NCBI GenBank assembly: GCA_024641735.1 | Contig: JAHECN010000003.1 | Span: 1 to 56,279, forward strand | Reading direction: 5' to 3' | DNA length: 56,279 nucleotides | Source: Gemmatimonadota bacterium | GTDB lineage: Bacteria; Gemmatimonadota; Gemmatimonadetes; Gemmatimonadales; GWC2-71-9 | Shown: piece by piece, positions 25,518-34,374 of the stretch | How positions within the stretch are numbered: position 1 is the first letter of the stretch | Layout of the letters: every line of letters starts with the position of its first letter | Notes under the pieces: generated by a model | Told to the model about the DNA's origin: nothing | The model's database searches: none | The model's input: the letters and a program-made list of their open reading frames with translations, nothing else | Program-made: the position numbers and the translations under genes

Positions 25518-26810
25518 ATGTCGTCACGGCGTCATTTTGTTCGCAACATGATCGGGGTTGGGGCGGCATTGCCCGTGTTCCGCCACGATGCCATGCGTCA
25601 GGTCGTGCGCGCCACCGATCGATTGACGAGCGCCGACCCGCTCCGCGCCGCTGAGGACGAGGCCTACTGGACCGAGATCCAGCGCGCCTTCGATGCGGAT
25701 CGCACGATGGTCAACCTCAACAACGGTGGCGTCTGTCCATCGCCGACGCACGTGCTGGAGGCGATGATCCGCGATCTCCGCTTCAGCAACGAATTGCCGG
25801 TGGTGCACATGTGGTCGGTGCTGGAGCCGCGCATCGAAAGCGTGCGGCGGGATCTGGCGCACGACTTTGGATGCGACCCAGAGGAGATGGCGATCACCCG
25901 CAACGCCTCCGAGGCACTCGAGACGTTGATCCTCGGCAAAGACCTGAAGCCCGGCGACGAGGTGCTGGTCACCAATCAGAATTACGGTCGGATGCTGACG
26001 ACATGGGAACAGCGGGTGCGGCGCGAGGGGATCGTGCTGAAGCAGGTCTCGTTTGACGTCAAGAATCCGTCCGTGGACTATCTCGTCAATGTCTTCCGCA
26101 AGGCGATCACGCCGAAGACCAAGATCCTCGAGGTCACCCACATCACCAATCTCACCGGACAGATCTTCCCGGTGCGTCAGGTGGTGGAGATGGCACACGA
26201 GCACGGCGTGGAAGTCTTCGTGGATGGGGCGCACGCCTACGCGCACTTCCCTTTCATGCGAGACGACTTGAAGGTCGACTACTATGGCACGTCGCTCCAC
26301 AAGTGGCTCCTCGCGCCGATTGGCACGGGATTCCTCTATGTGCGGAAGGAGAAGATCGGCGGGCTCTGGCCGATGATGGCCGCGCCGGAGAAGATGAACG
26401 ACAACATTCGGAAGTATGAGGAGATCGGCACGCACCCCGCCGCCAATCACAACGCCATTTCGGCGGCGCTCGCCTTCCATCGTGGTATCGGCAGCGAGCG
26501 GAAGATCGAGCGGCTGCGCTATCTCCGGAATCGGTGGGCCAAGCGACTGCTGGCGGAGAGTTCACGCGTGCACGTGCCAACCCCGCTGGAGGGGACCACG
26601 TCGGGCGCGATTGCCCTGCTGAGTGTCGATGGGATCGAGGCGAGCAAGCTCTCGGCCTGGTTGCTCGAGAAGCACCGCGTGGTGACCGTGGCGATCAACC
26701 ACGCGGAGTTCTCCGGGATTCGGGTGACCCCGAACGTCTATACGACGCCCGATGAGATCGACGTGTTCGCCGATCTCATCGGGAAGGCGATCAAGTACGG
26801 GATCGCCTGA
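25518..26810 (+). CDS. Tat-exported class V aminotransferase-fold PLP enzyme
   Basis: A 430-aa fold-type I PLP protein of the isopenicillin-N-epimerase/cysteine-desulfurase group. The N-terminus (SRRHFVRNMIGVGAALPVF) is a twin-arginine signal, so the enzyme should fold with its cofactor and then be exported. PLP-binding features include NASEAL, VDGAHAYAHF with the ring-contacting Asp and His, and the Schiff-base Lys in TSLHKWLLAP. No Cys-containing active loop is seen, so cysteine desulfuration is unlikely. A periplasmic PLP enzyme is unusual. The neighbours are an M28 and an S9 peptidase, suggesting amino-acid or peptide processing. Confidence 0.88.
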   Translation: MSSRRHFVRNMIGVGAALPVFRHDAMRQVVRATDRLTSADPLRAAEDEAYWTEIQRAFDADRTMVNLNNGGVCPSPTHVLEAMIRDLRFSNELPVVHMWSVLEPRIESVRRDLAHDFGCDPEEMAITRNASEALETLILGKDLKPGDEVLVTNQNYGRMLTTWEQRVRREGIVLKQVSFDVKNPSVDYLVNVFRKAITPKTKILEVTHITNLTGQIFPVRQVVEMAHEHGVEVFVDGAHAYAHFPFMRDDLKVDYYGTSLHKWLLAPIGTGFLYVRKEKIGGLWPMMAAPEKMNDNIRKYEEIGTHPAANHNAISAALAFHRGIGSERKIERLRYLRNRWAKRLLAESSRVHVPTPLEGTTSGAIALLSVDGIEASKLSAWLLEKHRVVTVAINHAEFSGIRVTPNVYTTPDEIDVFADLIGKAIKYGIA

Positions 26811-29726
26811 TTACTTCGGCTCCCGCATCGTCTCCTTGGCGATGAAGGGCACGCCATCGGTCATCCATTTCGGAGCGGGCACACCCTTCAGGTAGTGATC
26901 GAAGAACTGGAAGTAGCGAATCGTGAGATCCTTCCGGTTTGCCAGGCCACGCAGGCCATGCCCCTCGCCGGGGTAGGCGAGCATGATGGCGTTCTTCCCG
27001 TTGAACCGAAGGGCGTTGTAGAAGTTCATCCCTTCTGTGAAGGAGACGGTCGGGTCGGCGGTGCCGTGCATGATCAGGAACGGGACCGTCACGTCCGGCA
27101 CGTGCGTCAGTGCTGATTCGTAGTGGTACACCTCGGGCTTCTCCCAGGGTGAGAAGCCCCAACGACCCTGACCATACATGTAGTAGCCGTTGCCGTTGGC
27201 GCCGCTCCCACCGCTCACCTGATAGGTCCAGCCCCAGCTCTGCGAGAAGTCCGAGTAGAGGTCGGTCACGCCGGCCCCCATGCCCACCGCGGCAAAGAGC
27301 TTGGAGCGGGTGCCGATGAACGCCGCCCCCTCGCCGCCGTAGCTATGGCCATGCACGCCGATGTGCTTCGGGTCGGCGTACCCCATCGCAATCACCTTCT
27401 CGGTCGCCGCTTCGACGGCGTCGAGCATGTCCGAGTGCGACGAGCCGGTGTGGAAGAAGACATCCGGGAGCATGGTGATGTAGCCGCGGCTAGTGGCCTC
27501 GATCGGGATCGATCCCATCCCGGTGATGAAGGAGGGCATCGGATACCGATTCGCCGTCTGCGAATTCTTCTCATAGAAGGTGACGATCATCGGACGCTTC
27601 TCCCCCGCCTTGTAGTCGTCCGGCAACGCGAGGATCCCCTGCAGCGAGTCGCCGCGACGGGTCACGTAGTCGAATACCACGCGGCGTCCCCACTGGTACT
27701 CGGCGCGCTGGGGGTTGATGTCGGTGATCTGCGTCGCGTCGGCGAAATTGCGACCCGAGATGCGCAGGTCCGGGAAGTCCACGAAGCTCTGGCGAGTGAA
27801 GAGGAAACGGTCACTCTTGTCCGCACGGCTCGGCGTGCTGTAGGCCGCGTCATCAAGAACGAGCTGGGTCATCTGCCCGTTGGCCAGTCGATAGAAGCCG
27901 CCCTTCTTGGAAAACTCGCCGTACGCCGAGAGCGTGATTGGCTTGGCCAGGTCGATCTCGGCGCGGAGCCGCGCACCGCTCCGGACGGTGGAGTCCATCT
28001 GTTCCGTGCGGATCTGGCGCAGGACGATCTTCTCCCGCGCACCGACTCCCAGTGTCACGTTGCGGGCAGGCGCGCCGTCGAGCGGCAGTGCCCAGAGGTC
28101 AAACCGACTCTGCGCGATCACCGCACTGCCATCGCTGCTCCACCCGGCGATGCCATAAGACGGGCGCGGTCCCGGGTTGTCGAATTCCTGATTCGCGAAG
28201 ATGGATCCACTCCCTGGCGCGAGCGCACGCGAGGTCATGGCGGCGAGGGTGTAGGCCTGCCACGCCCCGTCCTTCCAGTAGAGGAACGTCCGGCCATCCG
28301 GAGAGATCCCTTCGATGAAGCGCCCCGTGAGCATTTCCTTGAACATCAGCGTGCGTTCGCCGGTCAGGAGATTGACGCGGTAGATATCTGCAGTGGCCGG
28401 CTTGTAGTCGGAGATGTACGGCATCGGATTCTGGCCAACCGCCCAGGTGCCGGTCAACGGCAACTCGATTTCCCGCATCCCGGAATCGGTCAGGGTGATG
28501 TATTTCCGCCCGGCCACGTCGAAGGCCTGGCGGAACGTGCGATTGCGTTCGCCTTCGATGCCAATCATCTGGGCGGATTGAATCCGCTCGTCCTGCGTCC
28601 GCCAGACATCGACGTCCGCGATGGAGTCGGTGCTCTTCTTCTTGGCCGTGTCGGGTGCCGCGGTCTGCGGCATGATGCCGAGGAAGAGGAGCCTGCCGTC
28701 ATCACTCCAGGAGAGGGAGCTCCGCTCGCTGATCACGAATCCTTTCGGGAAGCCGGAGGCCGTAGGATCCAGGAGTGTTGGCGCGCGCGTCGGGGCGGCC
28801 AGCGCCGTGGCGATGTCGGCAAAGACGATCAGCGTGTTGTCACGGTCGCGCATCTTCTCGACCGCGTGCCCCTTCAGGATCGCGAGCCCGGTGCCGCGCG
28901 CATTCCACGCCAGACTGGCGTAGCGGAGCGAATCGTTGTCGAGCACATCCGATCGACCGTTGCGAAGATTGATCAAGAAGAGGCCGTTGCCGTCACGAAC
29001 CGCGGCGTCCACGGTGTAGGCGAGGAGGTCGCCGGCGCGATTGAACTCGGCGTCACCCATACTTCCCAAGAACTGACTGCGTCCGGTCGCGAGTTCGTGC
29101 AGGACGGCATCGACACCACGTGCGGCATTTGGCCCGGCCGGTGCGCTGGCTGCTCCACCACTCCCTCCACTGCTCGCCCCACTCCCCGCAGGATTACGCC
29201 GCAGCAGCAGGTGGCTCGACGTCGGCGAGAAGCGCGCCGATTGCACGTTCTGCCACACCCGAAGTTTGCCGGTCGCGAGTTCACGCAATTCCCAGCGCTT
29301 CGGTTCCTGCTTGGGAGCGGCGGCCGCGCCGCGCCCATTCGCTGGGGCCGCCGCGATGCCGGGCGCGGCAGGCGCTGCCGTGCTGTCCGCCGCCGCACCT
29401 CGACCGCCTTTCGCGGGCGGTGGCGGCTCCACCTGATAGGCCACCCACCGGGAGTCCGGCGAGAAAATCGCCGTCGTCACGTGCGGGACCTCGACCTCTT
29501 GGTTGGTGGTGAGGTTCCGCAGGTGCAGCACTGGCTTCGCGTCCGGCGTCAGCGTGTTGGCGAAGCGCACGATGTAGCTGGCCCAATTGCCATCTGGCGA
29601 CAGGTCCGCGCCGCCGATCGTCCGCCATTTGGTGTAGTCGTCGGTGGACAGGACTTTCTTGGTCTGTGCGGCCGCAGGGGCGACGGCCAGGAGCACGAGC
29701 AGGGCGAGGGAACGGAGACGGAGCAT
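26811..29726 (-). CDS. S9-family (prolyl-oligopeptidase-type) serine peptidase, exported
   Basis: A 971-aa peptidase with a signal peptide (LALLVLLAVAPAAAQ). A seven-bladed β-propeller-like region covers about 40-690, with repeated SPDG/SPDSRW strands and a Pro/Ala/Gly-rich insert near 120-160. The C-terminal α/β-hydrolase holds the triad: Ser in GVHGHSYGGEG, Asp in MHGTADPTVS, His in PGEGHGLRG. ATG 29726 is the start. Its stop codon abuts the stop of the convergent PLP gene with no base between. Upstream lies a heptanucleotide repeat. Confidence 0.93.
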   Translation of the reverse strand: MLRLRSLALLVLLAVAPAAAQTKKVLSTDDYTKWRTIGGADLSPDGNWASYIVRFANTLTPDAKPVLHLRNLTTNQEVEVPHVTTAIFSPDSRWVAYQVEPPPPAKGGRGAAADSTAAPAAPGIAAAPANGRGAAAAPKQEPKRWELRELATGKLRVWQNVQSARFSPTSSHLLLRRNPAGSGASSGGSGGAASAPAGPNAARGVDAVLHELATGRSQFLGSMGDAEFNRAGDLLAYTVDAAVRDGNGLFLINLRNGRSDVLDNDSLRYASLAWNARGTGLAILKGHAVEKMRDRDNTLIVFADIATALAAPTRAPTLLDPTASGFPKGFVISERSSLSWSDDGRLLFLGIMPQTAAPDTAKKKSTDSIADVDVWRTQDERIQSAQMIGIEGERNRTFRQAFDVAGRKYITLTDSGMREIELPLTGTWAVGQNPMPYISDYKPATADIYRVNLLTGERTLMFKEMLTGRFIEGISPDGRTFLYWKDGAWQAYTLAAMTSRALAPGSGSIFANQEFDNPGPRPSYGIAGWSSDGSAVIAQSRFDLWALPLDGAPARNVTLGVGAREKIVLRQIRTEQMDSTVRSGARLRAEIDLAKPITLSAYGEFSKKGGFYRLANGQMTQLVLDDAAYSTPSRADKSDRFLFTRQSFVDFPDLRISGRNFADATQITDINPQRAEYQWGRRVVFDYVTRRGDSLQGILALPDDYKAGEKRPMIVTFYEKNSQTANRYPMPSFITGMGSIPIEATSRGYITMLPDVFFHTGSSHSDMLDAVEAATEKVIAMGYADPKHIGVHGHSYGGEGAAFIGTRSKLFAAVGMGAGVTDLYSDFSQSWGWTYQVSGGSGANGNGYYMYGQGRWGFSPWEKPEVYHYESALTHVPDVTVPFLIMHGTADPTVSFTEGMNFYNALRFNGKNAIMLAYPGEGHGLRGLANRKDLTIRYFQFFDHYLKGVPAPKWMTDGVPFIAKETMREPK

Positions 29727-29743
29727 GGCGGGCCTGACGGAGA

Positions 29744-29802
29744 GTCGTGAGTGGGGAGTCGTGAGTCGTGAGTGGTCGTAGGTTGTAGGTCGTAGGTCGT
29801 AA
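29744..29802. repeat. Heptanucleotide repeats upstream of the S9 peptidase gene
   Basis: GTCGTGA units lie at 29744, 29758 and 29765. A block of four units follows at 29775-29802 (GTCGTAG, GTTGTAG, GTCGTAG, GTCGTAA). No inverted arm is seen. The block lies within 80 bases of the S9 start codon, in its leader or promoter region; the 29727-29944 gap otherwise shows no recognisable feature. Confidence 0.8.
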
Positions 29803-29944
29803 GAATCTACCCTGCGAATCGGGTTGGGGGACGGATCGAGCAATGCTGACCGTGCCCCGACCTGGGGAGGGATCCAGTGGGTACGAGCACGGTCGACGCG
29901 TTGCGAGAACAACCCCCGACTCGATTCGCTGACGCAAGATCAGG

Positions 29945-30778
29945 TCAATTGAATACTCGAACAAATGCGCCAGGGACGGCTGCCCGGAAGATCGTGCTGT
30001 GCTCCAAATCCGGCCTCGGCTCGAAATACCAGCGCATCCCCTCCGGAGCGTGCGTCTTGAGAATTTCGGCGAGTCGGGCTGTGCCGGGAACGATATCGGT
30101 TTCGTTGGCCGAGGTAAGGTAGAGGGATCGCGGGAAATCGGCCGGGGTGGCGAGGCGTTCCGCCGCGATCCGCACCACCGCCTCGTTGTTCCACCAGACA
30201 CTCGGGCTCAGCGCGATGGCATGATGGAAGAGTGTCGGCTCCAGGAGGAACGTCTCCACGATGAAGAGCCCTGCGAGTGATTCCCCCACGGCGCCTGTCT
30301 CTTCGGTCGTCCGGTAGCGCTCCCGAATCTCCGGCATCAATTCGTCTCGGATGAAATTGCGGAACGCCGCCGACCCGCCGACGTGCTCGGCAACCGCACT
30401 GTCACTCCCGACGGTCGTTGGGCCGGTCAGGTCACGCCGCCGCTCGGTATTCTCGATTCCGACGACCAGCATCGGCGGGACCAAGTCAAGTCGCATCAGG
30501 GAGTCGATCGTATTGACGATGTGTGGAAAGTCTTCCGCAAGCCCACCATCCGGCATGTAGAGGACGGGGTAGAGCGTGAGGGGGGAGGAGGCGTAGTCGG
30601 GCGGCGCGTAGACGTTGATCGTGCGTGTTTCACCGACCGCGCGCGAGCGAATCGTGAAGCTGTCGTGCGGCGGGATCTGGTCGACGGATGTGACTGGCTT
30701 CTGCCGGGCGGAGTAGAGCACACCGCCTGCGACGAGGATGGCGACCCCGAGGGCGATGCGGCGGATCGGGCGGTGCAT
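29945..30778 (-). CDS. Putative esterase (PF00756-type α/β-hydrolase), exported
   Basis: A 277-aa protein with an N-terminal membrane or signal helix (RIALGVAILVAGGVLY). It is followed by a fold like enterochelin esterase/esterase D: YPVLYMPDGG near the start, the nucleophile in GAVGESLAGLF, and a His in DLEHSTIF near the end. A carboxylic ester in the periplasm is the likely substrate. It is a stand-alone gene between the S9 peptidase and the SRPBCC/CarH pair, reading the same way as both. Confidence 0.83.
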   Translation of the reverse strand: MHRPIRRIALGVAILVAGGVLYSARQKPVTSVDQIPPHDSFTIRSRAVGETRTINVYAPPDYASSPLTLYPVLYMPDGGLAEDFPHIVNTIDSLMRLDLVPPMLVVGIENTERRRDLTGPTTVGSDSAVAEHVGGSAAFRNFIRDELMPEIRERYRTTEETGAVGESLAGLFIVETFLLEPTLFHHAIALSPSVWWNNEAVVRIAAERLATPADFPRSLYLTSANETDIVPGTARLAEILKTHAPEGMRWYFEPRPDLEHSTIFRAAVPGAFVRVFN

Positions 30779-30809
30779 GAAACCTCCGGGGGATCGCGGG
30801 AACTGCGTG

Positions 30810-31274
30810 CTATTCCGCGGAGGTCACTCCGAAGCATTCGGTAATGGCCCGGGTGCGGAAGTCAAAGATCGCGCGCAGTTGATGGCGGACGACGAGCCAG
30901 TGTGCCAGCCGACCGAGTGCACCGAACGGGAGGCGATACTGGACCGTGTCGGTCATCTCCACCCCACCCACGACACTCCGGAAGCTATGTGTGTGGTACC
31001 ACTCGGCGTAGGGACCCGCGAGCTGCTCATCCGCGAAGTGCGAATTCTCAACGTACTCCGTGATCCGCGAGCGCCAGCGCATCGGGATGCCGAGCAGCCC
31101 AATGCGATACTGAATTTCGGTGCCTTCCCGGACTTCGGTGTCGGTCGTCCCGAGAATCTTGAAGCCCAGCCATGGTGGGGTCAGCCTGGCCAGGTTCGAC
31201 GGATTCTTGAAGAAGGCGAAGACCTCCGGGAGCTCCCCGCGGAGCACCGTGGTGCGACGAAGTTCGTAGATCAT
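30810..31274 (-). CDS. SRPBCC-family ligand-binding protein
   Basis: A 154-aa START/SRPBCC-like protein with the start YELRRTTVLRGELPEVFAFF, followed by NPSNLARLTPPWLGF. These are typical of the helix-grip fold that binds hydrophobic ligands. Its ATG overlaps the stop of the CarH-like regulator by four bases, so the two form one transcript. In many organisms similar proteins sit beside light-responsive LitR/CarH genes. The ligand is unknown. Confidence 0.82.
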   Translation of the reverse strand: MIYELRRTTVLRGELPEVFAFFKNPSNLARLTPPWLGFKILGTTDTEVREGTEIQYRIGLLGIPMRWRSRITEYVENSHFADEQLAGPYAEWYHTHSFRSVVGGVEMTDTVQYRLPFGALGRLAHWLVVRHQLRAIFDFRTRAITECFGVTSAE

Positions 31275-32218
31275 CGACGTTCCACCTGGGCCAACACGCG
31301 TCGGAGTTCGGCCAACGAACCGCAGACGGAAATGCCCGGCCGGTGCAAGAGATCAGAGCTTTTCGGGATCCCGGCACCACCGAGGATGATGGCGAGAGAG
31401 GCCGGGAGCGCGGTGCGGAGGGAGAGCACATCCTTGGTCACGTGCCCCATATCTCCTGGTGCGACCACGCTCAGCGCGACCGCGCGCGCACCGACGCTTT
31501 GGGCCGCCTCGACCAAGTCGTGCGCAGGGACGTCTGCTCCCAGATAGGTCACGGCCCAGCCATCCAGTGCCGCGATTCCAGCGACGAGGGCCGCACCGAC
31601 GCTGTGGAGTTCGCTGGACGGGGTTGCCACGAGCACACGTGGCGCGCCGGACGACGGACGGAGGGAGCGAGCGGCGTCAAGAACCACGCCGATGACGATG
31701 GCCGAGGCGAGGTGCTCCTGCGCGATCGTCATCTTGCCGCCAACCCATTGCTCGCCGACCTGATGCATCAGGTGGGGGATGAAGTCTTCCAGGCACTCCG
31801 CCGTCCCGAGCCGGGCGAAGGCGCGGCGGAGGAGTGCTTCGAATGCGACGCCATCAAGGGCGCGTATACTCGCGAGCGCCTCCTCGGTCCAGCCGTCTGC
31901 CGCGAGCGGTAGCGGAGCGGGTGCGGGGATGGCCGCGTCGTCCTCCGCCACCAAGCGGAGCAACTCCTCCATGGAACAGCCTGCCACCAGACTGATGTTC
32001 CGGCCATGCTGGGTCGCTGCCGCGAGGAGCCGAAATCGCTCGATGTCCTCGTCGCTGTAGAGCCGCTGTCCCCCTTCGCTTCGTGAAGGCGCCACCGCGT
32101 TATAGCGCCGCTCCCAGGCTCGCAGGACGTCTCGGGAGAGACCCGTACGCTCGGCGACAATCGCGATGGGGTGCCCCGGGAGGGGGGTGGCGTGCTGGTG
32201 CCCTGAAGGGTTCGACAT
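31271..32218 (-). CDS. carH: B12-dependent photoreceptor/MerR-type repressor (CarH/LitR)
   Basis: A 315-aa regulator. Residues 17-85 form a MerR helix-turn-helix (AIVAERTGLSRDVLRAWERRY). Residues of about 110-185 are a four-helix bundle and 190-310 a Rossmann cobalamin-binding domain. Key CarH residues are present: Trp158, then Glu168-His169 ten residues later (the light-sensing cap), and ExHxxG at 203-208 with His205 as the lower cobalt ligand. In known CarH proteins adenosylcobalamin drives tetramer formation and DNA binding in the dark, and light breaks it. It is divergent from the fasciclin gene, with candidate operators between them. ATG 32218 is used; nine residues could precede it. Confidence 0.92.
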   Translation of the reverse strand: MSNPSGHQHATPLPGHPIAIVAERTGLSRDVLRAWERRYNAVAPSRSEGGQRLYSDEDIERFRLLAAATQHGRNISLVAGCSMEELLRLVAEDDAAIPAPAPLPLAADGWTEEALASIRALDGVAFEALLRRAFARLGTAECLEDFIPHLMHQVGEQWVGGKMTIAQEHLASAIVIGVVLDAARSLRPSSGAPRVLVATPSSELHSVGAALVAGIAALDGWAVTYLGADVPAHDLVEAAQSVGARAVALSVVAPGDMGHVTKDVLSLRTALPASLAIILGGAGIPKSSDLLHRPGISVCGSLAELRRVLAQVERR

Positions 32219-32262
32219 GAGACGAAGATAGTTGTCGTCCAAGTTTCGTCAAGGCAGGTACT

Positions 32263-32284
32263 TAGACAAAGGCTTGACAAAGGA
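32263..32284 (+). promoter_or_regulatory. Candidate CarH operator: 11-bp direct repeat pair, upstream
   Basis: TAGACAAAGGC (32263-32273) is followed at once by TTGACAAAGGA (32274-32284). The second copy includes the -35 hexamer of the fasciclin promoter. CarH from Thermus binds tandem 11-bp repeats, so the spacing fits. Binding here is inferred. Confidence 0.6.
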
Positions 32285-32302
32285 CCCATTGTGTCGTAGA
32301 AT
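32274..32302 (+). promoter_or_regulatory. σ70-type promoter for the fasciclin gene
   Basis: A perfect -35 box TTGACA (32274-32279) and a -10 box TAGAAT (32297-32302) are separated by 17 bases. Transcription would begin near 32309, giving a leader of about 43 bases before the fasciclin ATG. The -35 box lies inside a candidate operator repeat. Confidence 0.75.
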
Positions 32303-32314
32303 ACTCGCTCGAGC

Positions 32315-32336
32315 TGGACAAACTCTAGACAACGAA
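32315..32336 (+). promoter_or_regulatory. Candidate CarH operator: 11-bp direct repeat pair, downstream
   Basis: TGGACAAACTC (32315-32325) is followed by TAGACAACGAA (32326-32336). Both share TnGACAA with the upstream pair and the same 11-base period. The pair lies just after the expected transcription start, so a bound repressor could block promoter escape. Confidence 0.55.
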
Positions 32337-32351
32337 CCCACAGGTGCTCCG

Positions 32352-32870
32352 ATGATCAACGTTTCCAAGGCTCTTCTCCCCGTGGCGGCCCTCCTCATTG
32401 CCGCCGCTCCTGCCACGGCGCAGATGGCGGACCACGGCGCGGCCAAGCACACCAACACGATCGTCGACGTGGCCGTCGGCGCGGGCACGTTCAAGACCCT
32501 GGTCGCCGCCTTGCAGGCTGCTGACCTGGTGACCGCCCTGCAGGGCACGGGCCCGTTCACCGTCTTTGCGCCGTCGGATGCGGCCTTCGCCAAGTTGCCG
32601 GCTGGCACGGTCGAGGCCCTCTTGAAGGATCCGAAGGCGTTGGCCGCGATCCTGACCTACCACGTCATCCCGGGCAAGGTGATGGCGGCGGATGTCATCA
32701 AGGCGGGCACGGTCAAGCCGACCACCTTGAACGGCGCGGCGCTGGATATCCAGGTGAAGGGTGGCAAGGTGTACGTGAACGGCGCGATGGTCACCGCAGC
32801 CGATGTGGCGGCCTCCAACGGCGTGATCCACGTGATCGATGCCGTCGTCCTGCCGCCGACGAAGAAGTAA
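32352..32870 (+). CDS. Exported fasciclin-domain protein
   Basis: A 172-aa protein with a signal peptide ([17 protein letters not shown]) and one complete fasciclin (FAS1) domain. The family blocks [27 protein letters not shown] and [14 protein letters not shown] are all visible. FAS1 proteins act in adhesion or bind hydrophobic pigments such as carotenoids in some lineages. The strong promoter and adjacent 11-bp repeats suggest control by the divergent CarH-like regulator. Confidence 0.93.
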   Translation: MINVSKALLPVAALLIAAAPATAQMADHGAAKHTNTIVDVAVGAGTFKTLVAALQAADLVTALQGTGPFTVFAPSDAAFAKLPAGTVEALLKDPKALAAILTYHVIPGKVMAADVIKAGTVKPTTLNGAALDIQVKGGKVYVNGAMVTAADVAASNGVIHVIDAVVLPPTKK

Positions 32871-32899
32871 GCTGGTTCAGGAGCCCCTCTGCGCCTGCC

Positions 32900-33364
32900 T
32901 CAACCGCGATTCAGTTTCCAGATCGCAAAGTTGAGGCAGGTCGCGAAGGAGACCCACGCGAGATAGGGGAGCAGCAGCATCCCCGCGCGCCGATCGATCC
33001 CCCAGAAAGCCCAGATCGTCGCCCCGATGGCGAGCCACAGGACCACGATATCCATCAAGGCGAGATCCGGGCGCTCCAACCCAAAGAAGAGCCAAGACCA
33101 CGCCGCGTTCAGCGCGAGCTGCACCAGGAAGAGCGTCAGCGCGTGCCGGACTCCGGTGGCCCCGGTGGACTTCCAGATCATCCAGGCCGACACCGCCATC
33201 ATGACGTAGAGCGCCGTCCAGACCGGCCCGAAGATCCAGTTCGGCGGGTTCCAACTCGGCTTCGTGAGACCGGCATACCACGCGCCGGGCATGAACTGCG
33301 CGCCGATTGCAGCCGCGAGAAAGGTCACGGCAAGCCACCCCACCAATCCGAGCCACGTCTTCAT
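32900..33364 (-). CDS. tspO: TspO/MBR-family membrane protein
   Basis: A 154-aa protein with five membrane helices. The signatures WYAGLTKPSWNPPNWIFGPVW and the C-terminal WVSFATCLNFAIWKLN match TspO (tryptophan-rich sensory protein), which binds porphyrins and is linked to light and oxidative stress. It starts at ATG 33364, sharing a base with the stop of the DUF1003 gene. It converges on the fasciclin gene 29 bases away, and its place in a CarH neighbourhood fits a photo-stress role. Confidence 0.94.
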   Translation of the reverse strand: MKTWLGLVGWLAVTFLAAAIGAQFMPGAWYAGLTKPSWNPPNWIFGPVWTALYVMMAVSAWMIWKSTGATGVRHALTLFLVQLALNAAWSWLFFGLERPDLALMDIVVLWLAIGATIWAFWGIDRRAGMLLLPYLAWVSFATCLNFAIWKLNRG

Positions 33365-33921
33365 CACGACATTCCTCCCGGGTGCTTCGCCACCAAGAGC
33401 TCGAGCATCTTGGCCTGGGTTTCCTGCATCTCCACAATTCGTGTCAACTCTTGGGTGCGCAAGAGGTCGATCTTCTCGTGGATCTGCATGATTTCGATTT
33501 CAGCCTTCAAGTTGACCTCATAGTCATGCGTCGCCTGTTGCCGATCGGTATCCGCTTGACGACTCTGGCTCATGAGAATGATGGGAGCCTGCACCGATGC
33601 GAGGCAGGAGAGGACCAGGTTGAGGAGGATGAAGGGGTACGGGTCATAGGGGTGTTGCAGGGCATAGCTGTTGAGTCCCATCCACCCGATGAGGATGGTG
33701 AAGAAGATCCCCATGAAGGCCCAGCTCCCCCCGAAGCGCGCGACGCGATCGGCGACCCGTTGGCCGAGGGTCAACTCGGCATCGATCTCTCCCTGAATTG
33801 GGCGGCTGACGTGCATGCGCGAGATGACCGAGCGGAGGATCTCCTGCTCGCGTTCGGTGAGTTTTTCCCAAGTCCTGCGGAAGTGTTTGGTTGCAAGCGC
33901 GGCGGCTTCCTTCGAGTTCAC
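33364..33921 (-). CDS. DUF1003 membrane protein
   Basis: A 185-aa protein with a cytoplasmic N-terminal part. The DUF1003 core has two membrane helices: GGSWAFMGIFFTILIGWMGL, then DPYPFILLNLVLSCLASVQAP. A C-terminal coiled coil follows. Function is unknown for the family. It lies between NUDIX and tspO in a leftward run, translationally coupled to tspO. Confidence 0.9.
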   Translation of the reverse strand: MNSKEAAALATKHFRRTWEKLTEREQEILRSVISRMHVSRPIQGEIDAELTLGQRVADRVARFGGSWAFMGIFFTILIGWMGLNSYALQHPYDPYPFILLNLVLSCLASVQAPIILMSQSRQADTDRQQATHDYEVNLKAEIEIMQIHEKIDLLRTQELTRIVEMQETQAKMLELLVAKHPGGMS

Positions 33922-33957
33922 GGGAACTCTCCAGCAAATGGTGGTGCCGCGGCGCAG

Positions 33958-34374
33958 TCAGACGCCGGGCGGGCGGTACCCTTGGGCGAGCAGGTGTTGA
34001 ATCGGCAGGAAGAGTGGCTCCGGCAATGCGTCCCACGCGCACCAGCGCCACTCGGCACATTTGGTCGGTTCGCGGAGCTCAGGCTCACCGACGGGCGCAT
34101 CGGCCACGACAAAGAGCGTCACGTAGTGACGCTCTTCGATGGTGAAGCAATCGTTGGTGAAGGGACCGCGTTGCAGATTGTGGACTGCGAGGCCGGTTTC
34201 CTCTTCGACTTCGCGCATGGCGCAGGCTTCGGGTTCCTCGAACCATTCGAGGTGCCCGCCGGGAAATTGCCAGGTCTCGTCGCCGTGCGAGTCGGACAGC
34301 CTTCGGCCAACGAGGACTCGGCCGTCGCGGACCACAATGGCGGCAACTCCGATACGGGGACTGGGCAGCTCCAT
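33958..34374 (-). CDS. NUDIX hydrolase
   Basis: A 138-aa hydrolase with a nudix box beginning GGHLEWFEEPE and ending REVEEETGL (Gx5Ex7REUxEExGU, all catalytic glutamates present). The IGVAAIVVRDGRVLVGRR start and WQFPGGHLEW resemble the NUDT15/MutT-type group that cleans oxidised or unusual NTPs. ATG 34374 shares a base with the stop of the AHSA1-like gene, so both are co-translated. Confidence 0.92.
   Translation of the reverse strand: MELPSPRIGVAAIVVRDGRVLVGRRLSDSHGDETWQFPGGHLEWFEEPEACAMREVEEETGLAVHNLQRGPFTNDCFTIEERHYVTLFVVADAPVGEPELREPTKCAEWRWCAWDALPEPLFLPIQHLLAQGYRPPGV

Noticed and set aside
25518-26810. Cysteine desulfurase (NifS/SufS) feeding the iron-sulfur enzymes
   Set aside because: A Tat signal and the lack of the catalytic Cys loop argue against Fe-S assembly.
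27345-29750. 801-codon open frame on the plus strand opposite the S9 peptidase
   Set aside because: Composition is Arg/Gly/His-rich as expected for an antisense shadow, and no family motif is present.
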